The notes beneath the pieces were generated by a model, which worked only from the letters and a program-made list of their open reading frames with translations, had not been told where the DNA came from and ran no database searches. Source: Lucinisca nassula (Eukaryota; Mollusca; Bivalvia; Lucinida; Lucinidae). Taken from it: a stretch of 64,000 bases of DNA. Positions within the stretch are counted from its first letter, which is position 1. Every line of letters starts with the position of its first letter. The translations under genes were made by a program, and so were the position numbers. Shown here piece by piece: positions 1-10,744 of the stretch. The DNA is taken from contig OY757011.1 in the NCBI GenBank assembly GCA_963580285.1, positions 2,570,501 through 2,634,500 on the forward strand, written 5' to 3'.

Positions 1-1415
1 TTTGATCTTGTCATCACCGTAGCCCTTTGAGTTTTTATCGGATCTTTCAGAAACTTATATGCAAGGTGGCTGGGGATAAAGCCTCGGATGAGTTCGCATA
101 CCGGCAAAGGTGGCCTATTTATCATAGAGTTAGGTCCCTTTGATTGCTGAAAATGTTGATTTTTTACCTTGTCAACACTGTAGCCCCTTCAGTTTTGATC
201 GGATCTTTCTGAAACTTATATGTAAGGTGGCTGGGGATAAAACCTCGGATGCGTTCGAAAACCGGCCAAGTTGCCCCATTAACTATATAGTTATTTCCCT
301 TTGATGGCTGAAAATGTCGATTTTTTACCTTGTCATCACCGTAGCCCCTTCACTTTTGATCGAATCTTTCTGAAACCTATATGTAAGGTGACTGGAGATA
401 AAACCTAGGATGAATTTGAATACCGGCCAAGTTGGTACATTTATCATTGATTTACGTCCCTTTGATTGCTGAAAATGCCGATTTTTGACCTTGTCATCAC
501 CATAGCCCCTTCAGTTTTGATCGGATCTTTCTGAAACTTATATGTAAGGTGGCTGGGGATAAAATCTTGGATGAGTTCGAAAACAGGCCAAGTCAGCCCA
601 TTTATCGTAGAGTTCTGTCCCTTTGATGGCTGAAAATGTTGATTTTTGACCTTGTCATTACCGTAGCCCCTTCAGTTTTGATCGGATTTTTCTGAAACTT
701 ATATGTAAGGTGGCTGGGGATGAAACCTCGGATGAGTTCGAAAACTGGCCAAGTCGGCTCATTTATTTTAGAGTAACATCCCTTTGATTGCTAAAAATGC
801 CAAATTTTGACCTTGTCATCACCGTAGCCCCTTCAGTTTTGATCGGATCTTTCTGAAACTTATACGTGAGGTGGCTGGGAATAAAATCTTGGATGAGTTT
901 GAATACTAGCCAAGTCTGATCGGATCTTTCTGAAACTTACATGTAAGGTGGCTGGGAATAAAACCTCAGGTGAGTTCGAATACCGGCCAAGTCGGCACAT
1001 TTATCATAGAGTGATGTGCCTTTGATTGCTGAAAATGCCTATTTTCGACATTGTTATCACTGCTGCCCCTTTAGTTTTGAACGGATCTTCATGAAACTTA
1101 CAAACAAGGAAGTCAGGCAGAAAGCTTGGAGGAGTTTGAAAACTCTTGTTTTTGAACTTGTCATCACCATAGCCACTTCAGTTTAGATCGGATCTTCTTA
1201 GCAAGTCAGGAATAAAAGCTTGAATGAGTTTGAAAACGGGTGAGGTCAGCCTGTTTATCATAGAGTTAAATTCTACTTGATTTTCAGAAAATGCTTACCC
1301 TGTCATCACCATGTCCTCCTAAAAAGCCTTCAGTAAAGGTTGGCACTTCCTTAAACTTTGAATCTGTTAGCTCAGGTGAGCGATACAGGACCAAGCTAGC
1401 TTGGTCCTCTTGTTT
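1..1415 (+). repeat. TRE-M copy 1: 161-bp tandem array plus 3' terminal module
   Basis: Successive copies of a unit beginning CTTGTCATCACCGTAGCCCC start near 7, 168, 330, 490, 651 and 811, so the period is 160-162 bp. From about 1030 the units decay, and the element ends with GCTCAGGTGAGCGATACAGG followed by a hairpin (AGGACCA...TGGTCCT) and TCTTGTTT at 1408-1415. The left end lies outside the window. The same array and ending recur at 56,420-58,047. Non-coding. It resembles tandem-array elements reported from bivalves (pearl or Helentron-type), which is an inference. Confidence 0.85.
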
Positions 1416-3018
1416 ATTTTTCTATGAACATTTTTAAAGTTACTATGCAGAAATGTTCATCTTCATTAGATGATGTGTTGCACACAAGACCCAGCTCAAT
1501 ACCTCCAATGTCAAGGTTATACTTAGCAGTCAAAAACGGGGGAGACATCTGTGTTTTTGTAGAAAAACAAATTCTAGTTGGTACCGTTTTCGTAGACTTT
1601 CGTAAAGCCTTCGATCTAGTAGATCACAGCTTGCTGATGAAAAAACTGTCTTTGTACAAACTCAGTCCATTAACTCTAAGTTGGTTTCAGTCTTACTTAT
1701 CGTCTCGCAAACAAGCAATAGCAAGCAATGCCGGTCTTACTGATTTCGCTCATGTAGCCTCTGGTGTACCACAGGGATCAATACTCGGCCCTACATTATT
1801 TCTCCTTTTTATAAACGACCTGCCCCTGTTTCTAAATAACTGTTCTGCAGCTTTGTTTGCCGATGACGCAACGTTCCATACGCATAGTAATAGCTTTGAT
1901 GAAATTGAATATGACCTTGTCACCGATTTATCCGAAACGAAACAGTGGAGCAAACGTTATAAATTGCCAATCAATTATAAAAAGTCTACATGTATGGCCG
2001 TAGGTACACGACAGCGACTCGGTGGCTCGCGTAAATTAGAACTGACATTGGACGGCGTTAGCATTCAAAATGTATCTAATCAAAAACTTCTAGGTATTTA
2101 TATAGATGAAAACCTAAATTGGTCAGCTCAAATTGATTACCTATGCTCAAACCTCTCTTCAAAAATATCTTTATTGAGGCAACTATCTGAATATGTGCCG
2201 AGCGAGGTTCAGAAACAGTATTACCAAAGCTACATTTTGCCTTTGATAGACTATGGTTCTGTTGTCTGGGCATCTACGTCCAAGACAAACCTCGAGCGAC
2301 TCAACAAGCTACAAAAACGTGCAGCGAGAATAATACTCAAAGCAGACTTCCAAACAGCATCAGCAGACATGTTTAATGAGCTCGGATGGCAGTCAGTTCC
2401 TAGCAGACTCAATTATAACAAAGCCGTTCTAACATATAAAGCTATTAATAATATGACACCTGAGTACCTTTCAAATCTGTTAAAGCCCGTCTCCCAAACA
2501 CATCGTTTAAACTTGAGATCTAGCGAAAACGGGATACTACATGTTCCAAGATCCCGAACAGCACTCTATAATGGAGCATTTTCATTCTCAGCTCCTAAAC
2601 TATGGAACTCTCTACCTCAATCGATTAAAAACTGTGATACAATACATGCTTTTAAAAGAGGTCTTAGAACAGCAGTTTAGACGTACCCCACTTTTAGTCT
2701 CAGTTTTAACTGCATCTTATCACTGCTAATCGCTACATATGTATACACAGGTTTTGTCTGTCTATGAGGATACTTTTAAACTATAACAAGTTAGCAAGAA
2801 AATGACGCGTGTTTTATGTGCCCTCGTTTTATATTTTATTCATGCTGTTGTTATAATTATTTTATCGTTTATTTTCTCTTGTAATGTAAATATTTGTATG
2901 CATGCATGTATTTTATATTAGTGTGTTCAAGAGGACCACAAGGAAGACTAGCTCATGTAGCTAATTGTGTTTCCTCTTTAAATATTGTATAAATAAATAA
3001 AATAAATAAATAAATATA
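1416..3018 (+). mobile_element. 5'-truncated non-LTR retrotransposon (LINE) with 3' UTR and AAATA tail
   Basis: An RT-coding body is followed by about 300 bp of AT-rich 3' UTR and ends in an (AAATA)n tail at about 2990-3018, as expected of target-primed insertion. The 5' part (endonuclease and RT fingers) is missing. The left end abuts the TCTTGTTT terminus of TRE-M; the right end abuts a half copy of Pogo-K. No TSD was identified. Confidence 0.85.
1424..2680 (+). CDS. Non-LTR retrotransposon reverse transcriptase, palm to C-terminus (truncated)
   Basis: A 418-residue open frame. Seen: RT motif A at residues 55-68 (FVDFRKAFDLVDH), motif B/4 at 113-134 (SGVPQGSILGP then LFINDLP), and motif C as FADD at 145-148, which carries the catalytic aspartates (YADD in many relatives). 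The C-terminal half has the LQKRAARIIL segment and a closing KLWNSLPQSIK/FKRGL region, as in CR1/L2/Jockey-group LINEs. The frame is uninterrupted, so insertion is fairly young, but endonuclease and fingers are absent, so it is not autonomous. The first 45 or so residues are weak, and the ATG at 1424 is probably just the first in frame. In life this enzyme copies LINE RNA at nicked chromosomal DNA. Clade assignment is inference. Confidence 0.9.
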   Translation: MNIFKVTMQKCSSSLDDVLHTRPSSIPPMSRLYLAVKNGGDICVFVEKQILVGTVFVDFRKAFDLVDHSLLMKKLSLYKLSPLTLSWFQSYLSSRKQAIASNAGLTDFAHVASGVPQGSILGPTLFLLFINDLPLFLNNCSAALFADDATFHTHSNSFDEIEYDLVTDLSETKQWSKRYKLPINYKKSTCMAVGTRQRLGGSRKLELTLDGVSIQNVSNQKLLGIYIDENLNWSAQIDYLCSNLSSKISLLRQLSEYVPSEVQKQYYQSYILPLIDYGSVVWASTSKTNLERLNKLQKRAARIILKADFQTASADMFNELGWQSVPSRLNYNKAVLTYKAINNMTPEYLSNLLKPVSQTHRLNLRSSENGILHVPRSRTALYNGAFSFSAPKLWNSLPQSIKNCDTIHAFKRGLRTAV

Positions 3019-3019
3019 A

Positions 3020-3148
3020 AAGACGAAACTCTCCTAAATTGTCCCCCCACTATTTGTTATGTAGAGCATTTCCCTAGGGGCTAAAGAACTGGTTCGACAC
3101 ATCCATGGTAAACGAGCCATCGGTGTTCGAGCCATCGAAGTTTCACTG
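3020..3148 (-). mobile_element. Pogo-K MITE, one half only
   Basis: Matches in reverse orientation the outer part of the complete copy at 25,696-26,027. It ends with CGAAGTTTCACTG followed by TA at 3149-3150. The other half is missing, and the break is exactly where the LINE tail stops. Confidence 0.75.
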
Positions 3149-3382
3149 TACTTTGCAATTTATATATTTATAGCGAGGGTTTAAATTGAAATTAAGGGGT
3201 GTTGAGTTATTTTTAGAAATCAGAAAGAAATGGTTAAACTTTTTGAAAACGTTGAAAGTTGAAAAGGGAAACGCCTGTGTCGTTCTTCTTTTTTTTTCAA
3301 ATCAAACTTGAAAAAAAATCATAGCCAATACGTTAAATATTGATGTGTAAAAATTTTGTTCTATTTTAGATCCAGACAATAG

Positions 3383-3689
3383 TCGGGCTCGGTAGGCCAG
3401 TCGGATGTGCGTCTGACTGGTGATCAGGAGGACGCGGGTTCGATACCTGCTGGGGTCGGCGACATTCTTTCATGGAGATAGCTCATGAAATCATTTCTAC
3501 GGTCATTGTCTCCGCTGATTCAACTGAGAAGGGCAGTTGTCAGTTTCTGGCGAAAGAATGTGCACTGTACTGGTTAACCGCTTACATAAAGGCCAGCCCA
3601 GGAAAAGTGTGGATAAGTAAACTGACCGGCTCAAAATGACCTAAATAGTGTTAACTAGGCCGTATACAAACAAACAAACAAACACGAAT
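3383..3689 (+). mobile_element. SINE-2, tRNA-like head, full length
   Basis: The head has an A-box-like GGCTCGGTAGGCCAGTCGGA and a B-box GGGTTCGATACC, followed by a body with an internal inverted pair (ACATTCTTTC ... GAAAGAATGT) and a 3' part ending AATGACCTAAATAGTGTTAAC and a (CAAA)n tail. Flanks CAGACAATAG (3373-3382) and CAGACAAGAG (3690-3699) form a 10-bp TSD with one mismatch. Pol III transcription and LINE-mediated insertion follow from the family type. Confidence 0.85.
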
Positions 3690-3699
3690 CAGACAAGAG

Positions 3700-4071
3700 C
3701 GAAATTAGCGGTATTATAAAAATTTACTAACTTGTGACTTATTTCCCTTAATATACATATATGGGGAAAAAATCGGAATCACCAACAACAGGAAGGAACC
3801 ACAGCAAAAGCAACGACTTGGAACGGTCAGTAAAAATTAGTGGCGGGTTCAAGTATACTTTATGGGATCTCAACCCTCACCCTCACTTTCCCCCTGATCA
3901 GACCAATTCTTCAGGTTCCCGTCTTAAATGGATTAAAGAGGTGAAACGTTCTTGCGTGCGTGTGTGCGTGGCGTCTGTGTAAATGATACACTCTGTCCAT
4001 CACAATACCCTACAAATACACTACAAAAAACATCCCTATCCTCTGAAAATCCCATAGAAAAAAAAAACAAC
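3700..4071. other. No recognised feature
   Basis: AT-rich unique-looking sequence. The short open frame at 3761-3982 has no recognisable domain and is probably chance. Confidence 0.5.
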
Positions 4072-4075
4072 AACT

Positions 4076-4311
4076 GGGCCCCGTCAAGCGATTTTGGTAC
4101 TTATCGCCTATGCGAGCAGTGAAGGTTCAGGCGAGCCTGCGCATCCGCGCAGTCTCGCCAGAACCTTCGCTGCTCGCTCATACAAGCAGTGAATCAAGAT
4201 GAACCTTCAGATAGAAAGCCATATCCCTGGCCCCTCTGAATGGCTGGGCATGCGCTGTTAAAATTTGTCATGACGGAATGCTCGAAGACACAAATTCGCT
4301 TGGCGAGGCTC
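4076..4311 (+). mobile_element. Pal-F MITE, complete, TSD AACT
   Basis: Starts GGGCCCCGTCAAGCGATTTT and ends CGCTTGGCGAGGCTC, flanked on both sides by AACT (4072-4075, 4312-4315). Near its left end is a large hairpin whose arms read GCGAGCAGCGAAGGTTC in either direction. Length 236 bp, as in two other copies. Confidence 0.85.
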
Positions 4312-4315
4312 AACT

Positions 4316-4614
4316 ATTATTGAAATGTCTCATCCGGAAATTGTGCGCTTGCCCGCATGCAAGTGCAAACTATCACTTGTCAACAAAATGTATCTTTTTC
4401 GTGTCAGATTGTTTTCATAATCGGTAATATAGACAGGCCTATTTCCAATCCTGAACATTCTACCAGACCATAAACGTAGAAAGATTGGTCTAGACACACT
4501 CGTTCAGTTGTCACATCACGAATCGGAATTATCTTCTTTCATTTAGATAACAATTCCATGCGACAGAGTATAACTTTCAGGCATCAAATTTATGATGAAA
4601 ATGTTTGCCTTTTT
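4316..4614. other. No recognised feature
   Basis: About 300 bp without repeat or coding similarity that I can see. Confidence 0.4.
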
Positions 4615-5137
4615 CATTACGAAAACACGCCTATAGAAATACCTTGTAGACTTTACCGCCAAAAAAACGAACATTTTTAAACGAAAATTTGTATTATTTT
4701 CTTATTTCTGCTCAAAATATAGATTGTTGTACTCGTTAGAACCGCCTCACCGAGGCGGTTCTAACAAGTACCCACAATCTTAAAATAAGCAAAATAAGGT
4801 CATTACGCAAATACGCTTATACAAATACAGTGCCACCTTTATCGCCGAAAAAATGAAAATTTATGATGAAAAATTGTGATATTTTTCTTATTTCTGCTCA
4901 AAATATAGATTGTGGTTACTCATTTGAACTGACGAGTACCCACAATCCATATTTTAGAGCAGAAATAAGAAAAATAAGGTAAACCCCCGGAAACCCTAGT
5001 TTTACTATATAAAAGTTCAAGGGGGTCAAAATTATATAGGCGTGTTTTTGTGATGTTTACCCCTGTAAAACCCCAGTTGTACTATATAAAAGTGGGGTTC
5101 AAAGGGGTCAAAGTTATATATGCGTGTTTTCGTGATG
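4615..5137. mobile_element. Pal-A MITE (outer) interrupted by another Pal-A
   Basis: Starts CATTACGAAAACACGCC and ends GCGTGTTTTCGTGATG. The core hairpin is intact at about 4737-4770. The sequence after AATAAGGT at 4800 jumps to a second copy and resumes TTTACCCCTG at 5056, giving the uninterrupted consensus AAGGTTTACCCC when the inner copy is removed. Confidence 0.9.
4801..5055. mobile_element. Pal-A MITE (inner, nested)
   Basis: 255 bp from CATTACGCAAATACGC to GTTTTTGTGATG, inserted in the outer Pal-A. Because the target sequence is known, this copy fixes the element ends and shows that any TSD is at most about 1-2 bp. Its core hairpin is partly deleted (4917-4940). Confidence 0.9.
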
Positions 5138-5258
5138 TTTTCTTCTAATAACACAGTTTACGGTACCCGCAACAAACGCCTCATCGAGGGGTTCTTGCGA
5201 GTACCACAACCTGTGTCTTAGAGCAGAAATGAGAAAGATAATATATACCCCTATAGAT

Positions 5259-5507
5259 GAATGGGAACATTTTCAGGAGGAGGAAACTCCTGCAAAAGTA
5301 TTTTTGTCTCCCATGTCAATAGAGGTCAACTCTTAAAGAAACAAATTTGCTCCTCAGCTTTTCTTTAAGAGTAGACCCCTTTTTCAGCGGGACAGGGCTT
5401 ATAGAAAACGGAACAGGAAGTTCCGAAAGTTGTCTCCCTTTTGAAAAATGGCGGAAAATATGCCAAGTGTTCCCTCTCCCCTTAATCTATATCAAGTGGG
5501 GTTTACA
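5259..5507. mobile_element. Pal-J MITE, diverged copy
   Basis: Shares with 45,428-45,722 the palindromic core GTCAACTCTTAAAG ... CTTTAAGAGTAGA and the right arm with GTTGTCTCCC, ATGGCGGAAAAT and a terminal GTGTTCCC. The left arm is strongly diverged. Confidence 0.7.
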
Positions 5508-5642
5508 GGGGCGTTCAATGCATCGACTTGTTAACTTGATTTACGTGCAAATCACTACTAGCTTCAAAGTACCTTTTTCTTATTTAACAGGGAAAAATAC
5601 TACTTGACTTTTCCTGTTAAGCAGACGATTTATATGAAATGG

Positions 5643-5872
5643 TTAGCCCCCGACCATCGGGGCTTGAAGAAATAGATGGGTTGCATGAAGCTTCCACGCA
5701 GAGTTGAAACCGACCCGCACACGATACTGGTAAACCGCTTAGAGGATCTAAGTCTGTCCCGGCAATGCGTTGCGAGTCGGTCCGCCCATGCTTATAAACC
5801 CTATTGGTTTCATTGGGTGGCAGGGCTTGAGTTGTCATTTCATCTCAATGTCGGGTATAGTAGTCGCAGATA
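5643..5872 (+). mobile_element. SINE-3, 5' part
   Basis: Head AGCCCCCGACCATCGGGGCT, then CTTCCACGCAGAG, GGTAAACCGCTTAGAGGATC and TCATCTCAATGTCGGGTA. The 3' tail is missing after about 5865. Confidence 0.8.
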
Positions 5873-6068
5873 AAATTGACTAGGCGGATTCCAGTATCAT
5901 GTCAATGACTCACCAAAGAAACTGGATTTGTGCGTATTAACAATTTCAGTCCTTTGTGTCAAAAGTGGACATTTCCATCTTTGACTTTGTACTCGTCCAT
6001 TATTGAAAACTTATTTTTTGCCAAAAACCATTTACAAGATGTCAAATAGTTCTGATCCTGTTGTGACG

Positions 6069-6360
6069 CAATACGAAATCACGCCTATACAAATACATTG
6101 TAAACTTAACCGCCGAAAAAACGACAATTTTAAGATGAAAAAATGTGATATTTTTCTTATTCCTGCTCAAAATATAGGTTGTGGGCAATCGTTAGAACCG
6201 CCTCATCGAGGCGGTTCTAACGAGTACCCACCATCTACCCATAATCTATATTTTAGAGCAGAAATAAGAAAAATAAGGTTTACCCCTGTAAACCCCAGTT
6301 TTACTATATAAAAGTGGGGTTCAAGGGGGGTCAAAATTTTATGGGTTTGTTTTCGTGATG
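6069..6360. mobile_element. Pal-A1 MITE
   Basis: Ends CAATACGAAATCACGCC and GGGTTTGTTTTCGTGATG. Core hairpin GTTAGAACCGCCTCATCGAG and its complement are intact. Contains the short inner stem CCCCAGTTTTACTATATAAA ... GGGG. Confidence 0.85.
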
Positions 6361-6449
6361 GGATTACATGAATTATGAGCTGTATACGCGAAACGTACGT
6401 AGGTATCAAAATCGATCTGACAGGTCTCCGTGGGTACGAGAGTTACGTT

Positions 6450-6755
6450 GTTTTGTTTGATTTGAGGTTTAACGTCCCCGTCAACACTATCTTGGTTGTT
6501 TTGCAGACGTTGCTTCCAATTCTGTGGGACTTTTACCCGACATTGAAATGAAATGAAATCTCAAGCCCTTACGCCCAATGAAACTAATTGGGTATATATG
6601 CATATACGGGGCGACTCGTACTACTTTGGTTGGGCAGCTTTAGACCATCTAAGCGGTTTATCAGTACTCATTTGCGGTCGATTTCAGCTCTGCGTGGAAG
6701 CACCACGCATCCCAATCAACTTCTCCAAGCCCTGGTTGGCGGGGGGGGGAGGTGA
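6450..6755 (-). mobile_element. SINE-3, full length
   Basis: Reads, on plus, TTTGATTTGAGGTTTAACGT at the tail through to CCAAGCCCTGGTTGGCGGGG at the head. All modules of the family are present. A G-run begins at the head end (6743-6750). Confidence 0.8.
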
Positions 6756-6795
6756 GGTGAGCCCTACCTTGTACCTGTCTCTTTCTCATTAGGCA

Positions 6796-7072
6796 TCATG
6801 TTAACATACCCGTGCAGTGCCCCCCCCCCCCCCCCCCATGAACCCCACTTTATATAAAGAAAACTGGGGTATACGTTATTAGTCTAATTTCTCCCCTAAT
6901 ACATAAGTTGTTGGTAATCGTTAGATCCGCCTCATTGAGGCGGTTCTTACGAGCACCCAAATCCTATGTTTTGAGTAGAAAAAAGCAAAATATCGCAATT
7001 TTTCTCCAGAAAAATAGCCATTTTGGAGATATGAAAAAATGCACTATGTCACATGGGTGTGTTATCGTAATG
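6796..7072. mobile_element. Pal-A2 MITE
   Basis: Right end GGGTGTGTTATCGTAATG; left arm CCCCACTTTATATAAAGAAA; hairpin GTTAGATCCGCCTCATTGAG with complement. A 17-base C tract (about 6822-6838) interrupts the left arm. Confidence 0.75.
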
Positions 7073-7260
7073 TTTATCAGAAGGTCTCTCCCCACTGTGA
7101 CGTCAAGCCTCTCTATGTCACAGGTTAAAAACCAAATTCTGCAAAGTAAGGCCATGCGTTTTTCCCCGGCACTGCCTCTGATTAACACTCGGCTCTAAAT
7201 AAATGAAATAATTTTGAAAGTTCAAAACATATCCAATAATGTGAGCAATCTTATTTTTAG

Positions 7261-7887
7261 ATGTTACGAAAACACACCTATACAAATATATTGTAAACTT
7301 TTCCTCCGAAAAATCGAAATTTTTTAGAAGAAAAATTGTGATATTTTTCTAATTTCTGCATAAAAAAATTAAATTGTGGGTACTCGTTAGAACCGCCTCA
7401 GCGAGGCGGTTTTAACGAGAATCCCCAATGTTTATTTTAGAACAGAAATAAGAAAAATAAGGTTTACCCTGTAAACCTCAGTTCTACCATATAAAACCGG
7501 CCCCGATAGCTCAGTTGGTAGAGTGTCCGCTCTTGGCAACGGGAGGTCACGGGTTCGATCCCGGGCCGCGACATACCAAAGTCGTTAAGAATGGTACTAG
7601 CTGCTCCTCGCTTGGCACTCAGATTTACGGGGTAGAGCTAGGACTGGTCGACCCAGTGTCAGGATAATGTGACTGGGTGTGGTGTCATGTAATGTGTCTG
7701 TGACATGATACTTCAGTGAGGCAGCACTATAAAAGTGAGCATTGAGCTCCCTGTCGCAACCAGACACCGTCGTGATATGACTGAAAAATTGTTGAAAGCG
7801 ACGTTAAACCCGAATTCACACACACACTCTACCATATAAAATTGGGGTTCAAGGGGGTCCAAATTGTATAGGCGTGTTTTCATGATG
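7261..7887. mobile_element. Pal-A1 MITE hosting a SINE-1
   Basis: Left end ATGTTACGAAAACACACC, right end GGCGTGTTTTCATGATG. It is continuous once 7497-7827 and one TSD copy are removed. Confidence 0.9.
7497..7827 (+). mobile_element. SINE-1, full length, inserted in Pal-A
   Basis: tRNA-like head GATAGCTCAGTTGGTAGAGT (A box) and GGGTTCGATCCC (B box), body with GGCAGCACTATAAAAG, 3' part TTGTTGAAAGCGACGTTAAA and a CA-rich tail. Flanked by the 14-bp TSD TCTACCATATAAAA (7483-7496, 7828-7841), which proves retroposition into a pre-existing MITE. Confidence 0.95.
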
Positions 7888-8006
7888 TAAAGCGGACAAA
7901 TTTCAATTCTCTCTGTTTGATTTTCAGAAAACAGATATGCTTTTTAATAAAATGATTCCTCGTCTTGAACTGAAAAACTTTCTTTCCAGCAGTAAGTTTG
8001 TTTCTT

Positions 8007-8293
8007 TGTGTTGTGGTTTTACGTCCCCGGCAACATTATCAAGGTCATTTGGAGACGTTGCTTCCGATTTTGTGGGACCTTAACCTCACATTGAGATGAA
8101 CTGACGACTCAGGCCCTATCACCCACAGAAAAGACTAGGACGTTTGGGAAGGTCCGACTCGCACCTCGGGCAGGCTTAGACGTTCAAAGCGGTTTACCAG
8201 TACTTTAAAGTTCGGTCGGTTTCAACTTTGTGCGGAAGCACCATGCAGCCCAATCTATTTTTTCAAGCCTCAACTGACTGGGGCGTCTTCAGC
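8007..8293 (-). mobile_element. SINE-3, diverged
   Basis: Begins GTGGTTTTACGTCCCCGG and ends near TCAAGCCTCAACTGACTGGG. Internal landmarks (ACGTTGCTTCC, GCGGTTTACCAGTACT, GGAAGCACCATGCAG) are recognisable with many substitutions. Confidence 0.75.
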
Positions 8294-8337
8294 AGCAAGT
8301 TACTCACATTTTTTCAGCAAAAATAGCACGGCACTAG

Positions 8338-8521
8338 ATATTATTCACCATATTTGCATTATTTGCTGGCTCCCAGCTTTCACATTGTCGATATCTGGAA
8401 AAAACGGGTAACCAGACCCCCCTGACCTTTGAAGGTCAGGGGGGTCTGGTTACCTGTTTTTCCAACACTGATAACATTCAGACTAGGAACCAGCAGATAA
8501 TGCAAATAAGGTGAATACTTG
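8338..8521. repeat. 184-bp palindromic (foldback) element
   Basis: Outer arms ATTCACCATATTTGCATTAT and ATAATGCAAATAAGGTGAAT pair. The centre is a long perfect stem around GGTAACCAGACCCCCCTGAC / GTCAGGGGGGTCTGGTTACC. The middle portion of the arms is diverged. Only one copy in the window. Confidence 0.8.
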
Positions 8522-8768
8522 TTTGAACAGTTAACAATATGACCACTTAGGAACTCGTTACGCTAACAATGTTTTGACCAACTGACCCCAGGTATTCAAT
8601 GACGTCATAGTTACATTGTAATAATAATAATAAAAACAATCTGCGTTTTTCTTTCTTTCTTTTTTTTTTTTTTTTCATTTTATATTTAATCTTATTTGTA
8701 TGTAACCATCTGGTCTAATCTTTGTTGACATACATTTGTACCAACAACAGTCTTAGTGTTATGTTATT

Positions 8769-8960
8769 TTATTTTGGTAGCCTATTGGCCATATTGTGGG
8801 AAAGTAACTGTCCTTTTGGCTTTTCGCTGTTGGTGTTTCCATTAGAGCTTGTTGTTTCATGTTTGTGTGTCTTTCCCTTTGGTGTCTCTGATGGGAGCTG
8901 TGGGTTGATTGTATCGATTCCTGATCCTTGCCTCCACTTCTATTCTCTTAGTTTCAATTT
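8769..8960 (+). repeat. Rep-D fragment
   Basis: Landmarks ATTGTGGGAAAGTAACTGTC, GTGTTTCCATTAGAG and GTATCGATTCCTGATCCTTG match the other copies of Rep-D. Confidence 0.75.
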
Positions 8961-9038
8961 AAGGTCTATAATTTAGTTTCAATAATGAACTTAAATTCAC
9001 AAAATATTTACTTTTTATATAGAAGCAATAACATACAG

Positions 9039-9359
9039 TAGACAGGCCTCGATAGCTCAGTTGGTAGAGTGTCCGCTTCGGGGAACGGGAGGTCACGGGT
9101 TCGATCCCGACCCGCGACATACCAAAGTCGTTAAAAATGGTACTAGCTGCTCCTCGCTTGGCACTCAGATTTACGGGGTAGTGCTAGGACTGGTCGACCC
9201 AGTGTCAGGATAATGTGACTGGGTGTGGTATCATGTAATGTGTCTGGGACATGATACTTCAGTGAGGCAGCACTATAAAAGGGAGCATTGAGCTCCCTGT
9301 CGCAACCAGACACCGTCGTGATACGACTGAAAAATTGTTGAAAGCGACGTTAAACCCGA

Positions 9360-9424
<65 letters not shown>

Positions 9425-9427
9425 CAC
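9039..9427 (+). mobile_element. SINE-1, full length with long CA tail
   Basis: Same head and body as 7497-7827. The tail is an expanded CA tract at 9364-9427. TSD ATAACATACAG at 9028-9038 and 9428-9438 (11 bp, exact). Confidence 0.95.
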
Positions 9428-9583
9428 ATAACATACAGGAGGAAGTTTTCTGCATTTTCTACACTTAAACTAACAAAATTATTGTTGAAATGGTTGTTTT
9501 AAATGATTCAGAAAATTTTAATTCAAACTCAAATTAAAGATTTAATCCTGAAACCATAACTTAACACACTTATTATTTATTGA

Positions 9584-9782
9584 CATCACGAAAACACGCC
9601 TATATAATTTTAACCCCCTTAAACCCCACTTTTATAAAGTAAAACTGGGGTTTGCAGGGGTAGACGTTATTTTTCTTATTTCTGCAGAAATAAGAAAAAT
9701 GTCGCAATTTTTTCATGTGAAAATTTTCATTTTTTAGGTGGTAAAATTTACAATGTATTGGTATAGGCGTGTTTTCGTAATG
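9584..9782. mobile_element. Pal-A1 MITE with symmetrically lost core hairpin
   Basis: Ends CATCACGAAAACACGCC and GGCGTGTTTTCGTAATG. The two inner arms meet at CTTATTTCTGCAGAAATAAG, so the central stem-loop was removed exactly at the axis of symmetry. Confidence 0.9.
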
Positions 9783-10604
9783 TATTAAAAATCATACTCA
9801 TCAATTGCACGGGTGGTAATCAGGGGAACTAGCTCGAAAATGAGTCAATGGAAATTTGTTCCCTCGACACATCCGGGAGCTCTCGAGCTAGCTCCATCAC
9901 CACAAAACTTGAAAAACAAAGGTAGGTCTCGAAGAGTTTTATCACCATTATTTTCTTTGTAAACTATTTATAAAAAAATCCGGCAATGCAGTTCCACATA
10001 GAAATGATTAAACTTTGTACCCCGCTAAAATTTGCCATGGAAATTTGCAGCGCTGGAGTATGAATGAAACTAAACTTTTTATCACGGACCTGAAAAATTG
10101 TCAATTTATGTCAACACGGAGATTTTGGCCGACGATTTTTTCATTTTCCGTCAAAAGTACGCCCTTCACACCTCCAGAAGTAATAGTCCTAGTGAAATGA
10201 AACATGGAACGTTTGAAATAAGCAAAATATTTTGGCCGTGATTAAGTTACTTGCAACTTATGACGAAATTACTGTACGAGCTAGTCTTCTCGACAATCGA
10301 GCTAGTTCACTCGACATGGAGATAGTGCCCTCAAAGATGAAACATTCATCAGATGACTGGGGCCTGATTCGGCTATGGTCCCACCCAGTTTATCCAACTG
10401 GTTTCTTTACCTCTGGTTAGTAGGCCTGGTGGTTAAGTGCGCTGTCTGTCTGGTTTAACCATTTAGCTGCAAACTCAAATTTGAGATTTGACATAATACA
10501 TTTTTATATTGAATGTTCGATTTTCTTTTCAGATGGGCGCTTTCCAAAGAAAAAGTTCCAAAGGACTATTCCTGAGCAGAAAAATACCGGACATGCAACA
10601 AAAA

Positions 10605-10630
10605 AAATATATATATATATATATATATAT
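10605..10630. repeat. (TA)n microsatellite in the FB-1 spacer
   Basis: About 13 TA dinucleotides. Confidence 0.9.
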
Positions 10631-10744
10631 TCCTGTGCTAGATAATCGGGCGCCTCTTTAATTTTTATTCCCTAGATTATTATAGTTATTCATGAATCAT
10701 TTGACTAAGTATCATCACTACATTTTGAGTATTTTATCCGATAG

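Noticed and set aside
7504..7573. tRNA-like sequence (A and B boxes) that a gene finder might call a tRNA gene
   Set aside because: It is the head of a SINE-1 with a 14-bp TSD; the acceptor stem does not close, and identical heads recur at 9,050 and, truncated, at 27,040.
9273..9455. 60-codon minus frame rich in VCV repeats
   Set aside because: Translation of the CA tail of SINE-1.
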